Shown here: in pieces, positions 41,101 through 52,700 of the stretch | Numbering within the stretch: the first letter of the stretch is position 1 | How the letters are laid out: every line of letters begins with the position of its first letter | Source of the DNA: Euglena gracilis | Taxonomy: Eukaryota > Euglenida > Euglenophyceae > Euglenales | Reading direction: 5' to 3' | NCBI GenBank assembly: GCA_039621445.1 | Contig: CP154955.1 | Span: 39,068,426 to 39,132,425 of the forward strand | DNA length: 64,000 bases | Position numbers and translations under genes: made by a program | Notes under the pieces: generated by a model | Database searches by the model: none | What the model was told of the DNA's origin: nothing | The model's input: the letters and a program-made list of their open reading frames with translations, nothing else

Positions 41101-44100
41101 TTGTACAGTGCCCCCGATCCGCCTCACTCGTTGAGGACCACCCGGCCTCGCAACCACACGCCGATTTTTCATGATAGTGTTTTTTGCTTTTTACTCAGGG
41201 TTGCCACAGATGCCCTCACTGAAAACGTGCCTGAACCCGGATGCCTTCACTGAAAACGTGTCATTGACACAAATGCCCTCATTGAAAACGTGCCTGAACC
41301 CGGATGCCTTCACTGAAAACGTGTCATTGCCACAAATGCCCTCATTGAAAACGTGTTCATGACCACGAATTTCAGGGCAGGCATTTGGCGGGCTGAACAC
41401 GTTTTTAAATGTGTGAAAGTATTTCCAAATCTGTGTTTTCTGGTGCGAAAAATCATGCTTTCAACCCAAAAAAAATGTTGTAGAGATAAAAAAATGCACT
41501 TTTTCCCAAAAAAACATTGCAAAAATTTTTCCCCCAAACCCTCCATGACGTTTTTTTTGTTTTTTTTAAAAAAAACATATTTTTTTAAAAAAATATGTTT
41601 TTTTTTGTTTCAAAAAAAACAAGCCGTCAACCTTGGTCGATTTCCATTCCATTGAAATCCGGTCAAAAGCAGGGCTGTAGAACCAGAACGACAGGGAACA
41701 CAGCTGAGTTGTTTCCCCCTTGCAGAATGGGGAAACCAGACGGAGGAGGCTGACAAACGGCGGCACCACAGTGCGAGCTGCAAGGCAGCTGAGAGCAACA
41801 ACTCACATCACAACAGCAGACATCACATCATTGCTCCAGAGGGGGGGAATGCGCTGCGCATTTTTCCACATTTGTGCGCATTTTTTTGCGTATTTTTGTC
41901 AATTTTTGCGCATTTTTTTGCGCATTTTTTGCACATTTCCCCCCCATTTTTGCACATTTTCCGTTTTTGGCATTTTTTGCGCATTTTTTTGCCCAATTTT
42001 GCACATTTTCCATTTTTGCACATTTTCCACCCAAATCACATGCTCATCGAATTTTGCCACGTTCAACTGACCCATTTCTGTAACCAACGAACCCATTTTC
42101 GCACTTTTTTTCACCCAAGGCAGGGTTGTATGGTTAACCAAAATTCGGTTAATCGACTACGACCCCCCCAGTTAATCGACCAGTCGAGGGGGGGGGGTCA
42201 GTTAACCAATCGGTTAAAGGCTTTGAATATCTGGACAGGTGACATACCTTTTCTTCTCGCTAGAAAAATTTTTGGAGGAATTTTGTTCAAATGCTGTTTG
42301 AGTTTCTTTCTCTTGCAGGAGATCGGTTAATCGGTTAACCGAGGGGGGCAGTTAATTTAATTGGTTGACCCAAAACAGTCAGTTAATTGATCAACCCTGC
42401 CCAAGGGACCCGCCTCAAGAGCTAAGCCATCCTTTCTTTGCACACAAGGGGATTTTGTTATTGGGGGGGGGGGACGGGTGCGGGGGGGGGGCGCCAGTCG
42501 ACTTAGGGCAGCCGAAGGCACCATAAAAAATTTGTTGACCTCCGTAGCCTTCAACACCTCGTGCCCCGAATCCCCAAAAGGCCAAGCTTTTTGGGACCAT
42601 ACATTGGGAAATACCTTGGGGAAATACCAAAAAGGATTTGACAGCACCGCAAAACTGTTTCGGACTTTTTCAATTTGGAGATAGACCTCCCCGAGATCTT
42701 TCCAAAAATGCATAAAAAGTTGAGAGTGTGGGGGTTCCCCCAAAATAGGGTTCCCCCCCTTTGGGACCAATGTTTCCCGAGCCCCCCCCCCCCTGAATGA
42801 GCCCCAATTGCAATTGGACCGGTCCGGAGGGGTGTGTTAGGAGCCCGCCCTGGACGACCCTTGGAGGGGCCTGGTCAGGGTTCGATATAAGGAGGGCGTA
42901 CATGGTTTAGGTGGGGGGGTGGCCCCCCCCCCCCCCCCCCCCTGGCCCGCAGGGGGGGGGGGGTCCGGATCACCCCCCCCCACCTGCAAGGGGGGTCCGG
43001 ACCGACCCTGGGGGGCAAAAATTGACCCCCCCCCCCAAAAAGGGTCAATTTTTTCCTCCGGCGCTTCGCGCCGAAATTTTTTTTGCATTTTTGGCACATT
43101 TTTGCCCAAAAAGTGCCCAAAATGGCACTTTTGGTCGTTTTGGGGGGTCAAAAATTTTCGGCCACCCTGACCGCGCACCTGTTTAGGTGGGGGGGGTGTC
43201 CCCCCCACCCCCCCCCTCCTGGCCTGCAGGGGGGGGTCCGGACCACCCCCCCACCTGTCCTTATATCGAACCCTGGGCCTGGTCGTCATCTTTCACCCTG
43301 TGGAGGTGGGAATCTTTTCAAAAAATTCTGCTTCATATTTTGAATTTTCTTGAATTTCACAGATCCTTGAGTCTCACTACTTGTTCAAGCACCTGGATGA
43401 CAGAGAGCTCGCAAAGTTGGTGCAGCTGATGGAACCCAAAGCATATGCAATCGGTGACAGCTTATGCGAGGGTTTCTTGTTTTTTTTTTGACAAAAAGAG
43501 TGTCATTTTTTGTCCTCCAGACCAAGCAAGTGCTGACACCAGTTTATTCCATGTTGTTGTCGAGGGTGAATGCGACGTGAAGGTAAAGTCTTCCCTGCTG
43601 GTTTTTTCCTCAACCTCTGTTTCCAGGTGGATGGAAATGTGTCAAAAACCTTGGTTGCCGGAGACACTTGTGGAGAAACAGAGATGATGTACACACAACC
43701 CCGAACAGAGTTTTTCATTGCCAAGACTCGTATGCCCATGTGCCCATGAGGTGTTCACACCACCATATACGGAACCAGGGTTCAAACCCACTTTCACGCC
43801 CGGTTCCACACCGTGACAGTGGGTTTGAACCTCGGTTCTGCTTTAGAAACCGTTTAACAAAGTCACAGATTTCCCCAATGGAGGCAATCTTTTCCCAACC
43901 AGATGCCCATTTGCCATTTTTTGGTGTTTTTGGGTTCAGTGGCACTTTGGGGTTTTACCGGCGACCATGTGGGCACCCGTGATTGAAACTCTCTTTTTTT
44001 TGTGCTTTCGTGCTTCTTGTGCTAAAATGGAATGTCTCATTTCGGGGAACCAGCAAACAAGAAATTGGAAATTTTGGCCTGGTATCCAACCTTTTTCCGG

Positions 44101-47100
44101 TCCACAAAACCAAAAATTTTCTCTCAGCCCCTTGTTTGGGGAGAGGGGCAGGGCTTCCCATATATCTGGAAGATTTTTTTGGACTGTTTGTTTGATATTC
44201 CTGATTGCACCCCTCCCCATTGTCCGGGGGTTCTGGGAGGCTGGTCGGCCGGACAGGGGGGGGGTGTAATGCAATACAAGGTGTGTCCAAGGAAGGTGTG
44301 CTCATTCACAATTACCCCCCCCCCTAGTCGTACGACCACCCCTCATTTACGACCACCCCCCGGTCACAGGTTGCAGGTCATGGGGGTGTTATGACCCCCC
44401 CCCCCGGTCACAGGTTGCAGGTTACGAAAATTTTAACACCACTTCACCTATGGCCGCCCCCGCATTTACGACCACCCCCCGGTCACAGGTTGCAGGTTAT
44501 GGGGGTGTTACGACCCCCCCCCCCGGTCACAGGTTGCAGGAACCCGGTCGTACGACTAGGGGGGGGGGGGTAATTTGCATTTCATTTTTTGCATAACGGA
44601 AAATTTGTGAATTTTTTGCATATTTTGCTTTTCAATTTTTTGGGGCAATTGCACAGGCAAATGATCCACCTGCCAGACAACTGGAAGTTGCAAACCACAT
44701 TTTTTTTGACCAATGTCACATTCACAGTCGTGCAAGTGGATGCAACCGTGTTAACTAACCAACCATGTCATTTTTGGAAGTTTGCACCACATTTTCTTTT
44801 TGGTGTGGCATTTTTGGAATGGGTGAGAAGTTTTTAAGTCCGCTTCTGCAGAAAAGTGTACAGCCCCTGGGAGCTCCTGAAGGATTTTACATACAATTTG
44901 CATTTTTGCAGCGCTTTTTTTGCTTTTTTTGCATTTTTTTGCATTGTGTATTTTGAGGTGCCTTGTTGCATATCCCCCCAGTGCCATTGACGTCTCCTGA
45001 GGTTTTGATCTTTCCCATTTTCTTTCCTTCACAGCTGTGCGGACTTTTTGCATTGATCGCAAAACATACCAAAGAACTCTCCACAGCACTTTTGCTGGGA
45101 ACAGTGATTCCTTCAATTGAAATCCAATTATTACTTTGTGAAGGAAACACTGCGTCTGAAGCGGGCTTTGTATTGTGAATTCTTGAGGAATGTAAAATTC
45201 CTTGAAGGAATGTCACAGCGGGAAATTGTTCAGGTGTGCAGAATGAGGTTAGAATTGGTTGCCCAGGATGTGTGACAGCTTGAACTCCATTTTGAACTCA
45301 TTTTTGAGGTTTGGACCATTCCATCCTGTCCTGTCCCACCTGTCCCACCCCACCCCCGGGGGTGTGACTGACTGGGTTTTTCAGAGTGACTGACTGGTTT
45401 TCTGCCAAGACCCCCCCCTGGGGGGGTTGGGTTGGCCCAAAAATGAAAAGTGGCTGGCCTGGCAGCCGGAATTTTTTTGGAGACTTTTGGCACATGTTCA
45501 TGGCCTCCTGAAGTGTGGCTGATCCCCACCAGGGGGGGGGGGGTAAAGTAACTGACTGGTTTTTTTGGGAAAAAGTGACTGATAGTTTTTTTCAGATTGG
45601 AAAGTGACCCCCCCCCCGGGGTCGCTAAGCAATAGACACTGTTTTAGCAAGCAGGGTTGACTTTTTTTTTAAAAAAAAAACACAAAAAACATGTTTTTTT
45701 TGAAAAAGCAAAAATTGACCTTTTTCCTTGCGAAATCGCCATTTTTGAGGAAAATTTTTCGGGGGCGGTTCGGGTCACGGGGGGGTCACGGGGGGGGGGG
45801 TCACGGGGGAACACCACATTTTCGATGGCCAAATTAGGAATCACCGAAAACGAATTTTTTTGGGGGAAAATCCTTTTTAGGCTCCAAATTAGGAATACCC
45901 CGGCCCCGAGCGAGAAATTGGTGATGGACTTTTTGGTGGTCGCTACCGACTAGTCTAGCGACTAGTCGGTAGCGACCATTGGTGGTAGGGCCGACTAGTC
46001 GGCCCGACCACAAATTTTAAGTCCACCCCCCCCCCTCAAAAAAGTTTTTAAGCCCCCCCCCCTCGAAAAAAAATTCATTCAAATTTGCAGGAAAATGACT
46101 CAAAACCCACCCCAATGCCTTCCAAACCCTCCATTCGGGGGTCAATTTGCAAAACAAATTGAGCAATATCTTCTCTTTGCGCCTGTTCTGTGAAACCATA
46201 GCCATAGCGACTTATATCTTTACCTTGCACACATCAGACTGTATTCATTACGGAGCGCGACTCGGCCACCCTTGCCTTGCACACACAAGGGGATTTTGTT
46301 ATTTTGGGCGGGGGGGGGGGGGGGGGGGGCGCGCCCCCCCCCCCCCGGAGGAGGCCGTCCGCGGATTCAGTTAGCACAAAGGGAGTTTTTTGGGGGGGCG
46401 CGTTTTGGCCATCCTTGCCTTGCACACATAAGATTAAATTCATTACGGAGCACGACTCGGCCATCCTTGCCTTGCACACACAAGGGGATTTTGTTATTTT
46501 GGGCGGGGGGGGGGGTCCGGGGGGGGGGGGCGGCAGCCCCCCCCCGGAGGAGGCCGTAGGCCGTAGGCCTAAGTCAGCACAAAGGGAGTTTGTTGGGGGG
46601 CGCCTGAATTCATTGAACCCCGAATAGAAATTTGGGAAGGCATTTGGATAAAAATTTTTGGAGGGGGGGGGGCTTAAAAAAATTTTTAGAGGGGGGGGGG
46701 ACTTAAAATTGGTGGTCGGCCCGACCACCAATGGTCGGTAGGATTGGTCGCTAGCGACTAGTCGGCCCGACCACCAAAAAGTCCATCACCAATTTCCCGC
46801 AATGAGCCGAATACCCCAACTTAAAATTAGTATTTTGACCCCAAATTAGGCATCACCATTCCAAATTTTGCAAAATTTATGCCTCAAAATTATGAATCTA
46901 CCTGAATATTTTCTCAAATTAGGCATCACTGGCCAAGTTATTTTTCAGAAAAAAAAATTGGTCAAAAAGGGTCTTAGGTCGGGTCGGGGGGGGGTCACGG
47001 GGGGAATGCCCCCTCTAAAGTTTTTTTATGTGTGAAAGTACTTCCAAATCTGTGTTTTCTGGTGCAAAAAATCATGCTTTCAACCCCAAAAAAAAGACAA

Positions 47101-49748
47101 AAAATGAATGCAGCAGAGATAAAAAAAATGAACTTTTTTCCAAAAAACATTGCAAAAAATTTTCCCCCAAACCCTCCATGACGTTTTTTTGTTTTTTTTA
47201 AAAAAACATATTTTTTTTAAAAAAACATGTTTTTTTTGTTTCAAAAAAACAAGCCGTCAACTTTGTTAGCAAGGGGTTTTATTTTTCCGAAGTTCCTGAG
47301 AGGGGTCTTGTTTTTGGGGGTTTGTTTTTCTTGGGATTCTTGCTGGGAAAACCAGCAGGGGGATCTTATTTTGGGTGCTTGTTTGGGGTGAGCATGGTTT
47401 TAGAAGAGGCTTTGGGGATACCATGGGATGACAGTGAGGAAACAACCACTCTTTTTTTCAAATAACCTTTTTTTTCATGTGACAGCTGTTCTTGGAAATC
47501 TTGGCAGCTTGTCACTGAATTCGGCCCAAGTTCCAAAAACTCTGGCCCCTTACCCAAAATATTGGACCAAATCCCCCCCAAAAATTTTTGCAATTTGATA
47601 CCCAAAATGTTTGAGCAGTTTTGGCACTGCTTTCTTCGGCTGAAAGAAAGTCACTGGGAGTGCCAGCCAACACGATTTGGATATATTCTGGAGACATATG
47701 GTAAATATTCCCAAAAATATTGGAGGCTTCCTAAAATATAAGAATTAGATATTGCACCACAACATTGCTGTTAAAAAAATAATAAATTGGTGAACCACAA
47801 TTAAGCGAACCAAAAACCAAAAATTGGTGAATAAAATGTGCAACAGAATTGTGTGACACAATTTTTTGTGGTGATACACACCATATATTAAATTTCTTGT
47901 GGTGATGCACACGCGACACCAAATTTCTTTGTGGTACATACATAAATATTCAGTGGGGTAGATCGAGTCACCTTGCCCGGCCCGCCTCATCATTTTCACG
48001 TGAAGGGCACGCCGGAAATCTTTTTAATGGTTTTCGGCTTGTTCTGGATGGGTTTTGAATGGGTGGATTTTCAAAAAAAATGATAAAAACTCCAACTTTT
48101 TTGAGGTTTTTTGAGGCCAAAACCATGTGAACTTCTAATTTTCATATTTGCACACGTCCTCCCTTCAGCTGGATATATTCAATGGGTTGGGGAGATTCTT
48201 CAATTGGTTTCATCACATTTTGCCAAGCCTTACAAAAAACATCAGGTAACCAAATCAAATTGGCAGTGGCCAGCTTTTTACCCTGTTATTTGGTGAAGTG
48301 CTGTTTTAACCCATCTAACCAGACATTCATTCAGTGTGTTTTTTACCCATTTTTTTTGCGTATCATGTGCATCACTGCAAACAAAAAGTATCTTTTTTGT
48401 CACATGTGTGTCACCAAAAATGGGGAAAACCCAGTGGTTGTTTTGCTTTTTTTGCCTTTTTTCCAGTCAAATTTTTTTGCTTTCAACTCAAAAAATTTTC
48501 CTTGAGCCTAAGTTTTTTGCCGAATTTTTGGTTTTTTTTTAAATCATTTCCCAACAATTGGCATATTTTTTAGAATCAGCATGCCCCTAAAATTTCAAAA
48601 GGCATTTTTTCACAATCCCCCGAATGGTTGTTCCGGTGGTTTTTCAGGGATAATTTTCACCCTCCCAGCGATTCGTGCCATCAGGCCCACCATCAATTCG
48701 CGACATTGAACCAGAGGTCTTTTTAGTTTTGGACCCCCTCCCCCGGGGGCCCCGGGGGGGGGGGACTGGGGGCTGGTGGGTATATCTTTTTCGGCGCCGA
48801 AGGTGCCGAAAATTTTGAAAAAGGTGCTATTTTTAGCATTTTTGGCCATTTTCGGCCAAAAGTGAGTGGGTGGGTGGGTGGGTGCCGACCCCCTCCCCCC
48901 CCCCCCCGGTCTTAAAAAAACCCCTGTATTGAACACACAAGTTTGAGCACCATGGCGAAAAAATTTTCTCAGTATTGCGTTGTTTCTTTTTCTCATCACA
49001 TTTGCATAGGGGATGAACACAATGAAATTTCAACGATTTTCGGATTTTTGCAGTCTAGAAAACCACAATTAAGGTCAATTTTACTCCTGCATGGCGTGTT
49101 GCTGGAAACTTCCGGGGGGAGGGGGGTCTTACTGGTGGATTTTTCTTGACCAACCCGGGCCCGGAAAAAAATCATTTTTGCAGGTTCCTCAAAAAACACT
49201 AAAAAATGTCCTTCAGCAATAAGGGGCTTAATTTGGGGTAGGGGATTGAAAAAAATCGTTTGAAGGTTTGCGCAAAGCCCCAAAATATGTTCGAAAAATT
49301 CTGTTTTTTTCACCAGGCTGGAGAGAGTGGTGCAAAAGGGGTAACTTGCAATGACTTTTGAATGTGAAGGGGTTATTATTGAGGTCCATTTGAATGGAGG
49401 TGATGAAGTTCCAGGGTCCCATTTCGGCATAGCTGAGTCATACAATATCTACATTATCTACATCTATCTACAATATCTACAATATCTACACATCTTTTGA
49501 AATAAAAAAACATGTTTTCTTTGAAGAAAAGAAGCACCGAAAACATATTTTCTTTTGAAAGTGCGGGGGGTGGACTCTTCAATCATTCCCACAGTTGGCT
49601 GATTGTCTGGAGGCGCGGAAGTTCAAGGCAGGGGAGCACGTTCTCTACAATGAGGCACCACCTGAAGCTATGTATATCATCATGGAGGGTACTGTCAAAG
49701 TGGTTGGCCGTGATGACAAGAATAAAAAAATTGATGTACGTTTCTCCC

Positions 49749-49798
<50 letters not shown>

Positions 49799-52700
49799 TG
49801 CATGAAGTTGATGTTTTGTTGTTGTTTTTATGAACCCCGAAATTTCAGCAAGAATCCAAACAGTTATTGAAAATTTTGCTTATTTTTTGTTGGTTTTTTT
49901 TTGCTTTCAGAAGTAACACTGTTGGACGCTACTTTTTGTGTGGACTCCAGCTTGGTCACTGCTCTTGCCCAGAAACTTTCCCCGATAAATGGGCTGTGTT
50001 TCCAGTGCCATCAGGCTTTTGGCATGTGCCCAACCCTCCCCATTTCCTTTGGGGTGTGGGTCTTGATCCACTACCCACAGGATGCTGAATTTTTGAAAAT
50101 CAAAGCAAAACGTGTGCAGACAGATAAATTTTTTCAAAAAAAAATTTCCCCCTCCCCAAACTTTGCGCTGAAAAATGAAAACAGGGGGGGAATATGCAAG
50201 TTATATAATTTGCATCCTTTTTGCACAATCCAAAATCTTGAAAATTTGCACGTTTTTTTGGACTGAATTCACATTAGCAGAAGTTGCATAATTCAATATT
50301 AGTTGATGCAATTCGGTGAATCACCGTATCACTTTTGCAATTTGCACCCATGTTTTCTTTTGGCGTTGCATTTTTGAAGCAGGAGAGAATTTCCTGTCCT
50401 CTTTAGTCTCTTTAGTGGAAAAGTGTACAGCCCCGCGGAGCTTCCAAAGGAGTTACATGCAATTTTTTTTGCATTTTTTTGATTTTTTTTTGAACTTTTC
50501 TTGCATTGCATTTTTTAGGTGCCTTGTTGGATATTTCCCCCTGATGAAAAATATTCGTCCCCCCCTCACATTTTTACATTTTTTTTCGAAGAAATTGGTC
50601 TAATTCTGGTTCTGGTTCTGCCTCGCTGGAACCACACCCGCTCCACCTTCCCCCCCCCCAAATCAAGCCTTTTTGATGGGTTTGCTATTTTTTTGAAACC
50701 ATTTTGTTTTCCCACTGCCCAAAACAATGGTCATGATCCCCTTATTATCATGATCTTTTTTAAACGTTTTCATTGCATTTTATTTGGTGAGAATTTTGCT
50801 CTTTTGTTGCACGCCATCGTGTGCAATCTGTCTGTGGAACATCTCCCATTTCCTAGAACAGTTTATGCAGGGTTTGTTGTCTCTTTGCAGGTGTGTGAAT
50901 TCGGGCGTGGCGCCATCGTTGGGGAAATGGAGTTCCTTCATGAACACAACAACGTTGCAGATGTGGTTGCCAAATCTGACGAGGTAATCTCCATCCACCT
51001 GCAGATGTGTCCATCTCATGAAAATTGTTAAACCTGGTTTACCGGGTTGGGATGATCATTTTTTTCAAGAAAACAATATGACCAGGACAATCAGGCTATT
51101 TTTTTAAGGCAGAGATTTGGCGAAAGTTTTTAGTATCCAAAATTGCAGTGTTTAACGCATTCACAGCTTTTCACACTGCTTTTTGTTGCCAAGATACACT
51201 TTCCCCTTCCGGCAGAAGTGTGCAGAGTCTGAGAAGGTCCACATATAAATCTGCATTTTTTGTATTTTTTTGAATTGTATGTTTTGAGGTTCTCAGACAC
51301 GTTTTTTTTGTGGGTTTTTTTCGGTCAATTTTGGCAAAATTTGCGGGTTTTTTTTGCATTTTTGTGGGTTTTTTTTGTGGGTTTTTTGCAGCTTTTTTTG
51401 ATTTTTTTTTGCAGGGAATTTTTTCTGACTGTAAAAAATTCCTCATTTTGGCCCCATTTTCCCCGAGACGGGGGGTAAGGGGGGGACAAGGTGCATTGTC
51501 ATGGTGAAGGAGACTCCCCTTAACCAAAGTGGAGTATGTGCCTGGTGGGCACTTGGTGGCCGGTGCAGTGAACAAGGTAAATCCCTCCTGGCTATCCCCC
51601 CCCAAAATAAAACCAAAATTTTTTGAAATTCTTCAATTCCAATAAACGGGATATGTGCAACAATTTGCAGTGGCGGGGGAGGGGGGCTCTGCCCCCCCGA
51701 ACCCCCCTCCCAGGATTCGAAACAAAAGAATCTTCTATCTCCAAATTTCAGGTGCCAGGTTTTGAATAGTGCTGAGCTCTTAATGGGAGCTGCACATAAT
51801 GGACATAGGGAAAGACTAGGACTGCAAATTTTGCAGATTTACATTATTTTTTTTAGATTTATTTCGACTTTTTTTTGACCCGTTTTTGAGGTCGGTGCGG
51901 TGACGAGTTCAACGGGGCGCTGGCGGGTCGAAAACGCTCGTTTTCGGCTCAAAAACAGGTTTTCCGGGTCCCGGGTCCGGGAGGCCAAAAAAACATGGTT
52001 TCGGGCAAAAAAATTTTCCGATTTTTTTTCGACTTTTTGAAAACAATTAAGTCAAAACAAGCCAAAAACTGTACAAAATGGCCAAAAATGGCCGAAAAAT
52101 GGCTGTAACTCGGGCTAGACAGGGAGTTGCGGGGAAATCAAAATACTGTTAGATAGGGCGTTCCAAGGTCTTCAATTTAGTTCTCCGGACATTTCCTTTG
52201 ATTCCCCACCAGTTTTGAGAAAGTTTTTTAAAAAAGTGATTTTTTTTTTACCACAAAACAGGGCCGAAAACGGCTGAGTCGCAAGCCTGCCGCGCTGTTT
52301 TTGGGCCGTAAATCGGCCGTATTTCATGCTAGGCGGGGGTTGCAGGGAACTCAAAATACTGTTAGATAGGGCTTTGCAAGGGCTTCAATTTTGGTCCTTG
52401 GACATTTTCTTTCATTTTGCTTCATTTTCGACATATTTTGGAAACATCGATTTTTTGACCCCGAAACAGCCCAAAATGGCCCCTGAAACGGGCCAAAATT
52501 GGCTGAAAATGGCCGTAACTCAGGCTACACGAAGAGTTGGGGGAAAAGTAAAGCATGGTTGGATAGGGCATTCCAAGGGATTCATTTTTTGCTCGCCGGA
52601 CATTTGCTTTTATTTTGCTTCATTGTCGAGATATTTTGAAAAATCGATTTTTTTTAAACCGAAAACCGAGCGCACGGGCCAGGCGTGTCGGTGACCAAAA

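Larger units (their letters stand above)
39900..41407 (+). mobile_element. PHD/recombinase-like element, copy 2 (deleted)
   Basis: Order on the plus strand: 113-bp hairpin (39,910-40,022), end repeat 'gcccgccaaatgcctgcc', 32-bp units (40,130-40,280), polypyrimidine tract and acceptor, ORF, 3' region, 32-bp units (41,205-41,360), inverted end repeat to 41,400. The insertion point is fixed by the related empty site near 47,030. Confidence 0.75.
39495..41636 (+). repeat. Dispersed AT-rich repeat, copy split by element copy 2
   Basis: 39,495-39,892 and 41,410-41,636 match 45,650-45,890 plus 46,820-47,260. In the latter the two halves meet at 'aaagttttttt|atgtgtg', giving an empty site for the PHD/recombinase element. 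Confidence 0.75.

Noticed and set aside
51477-51580. Additional PKA-R exon (VEYVPGGHLVAGAVNK before a GTAAAT donor)
   Set aside because: Exon 8 joins exon 9 directly in phase and gives the expected family sequence. This segment has no clear acceptor and would break the alignment.
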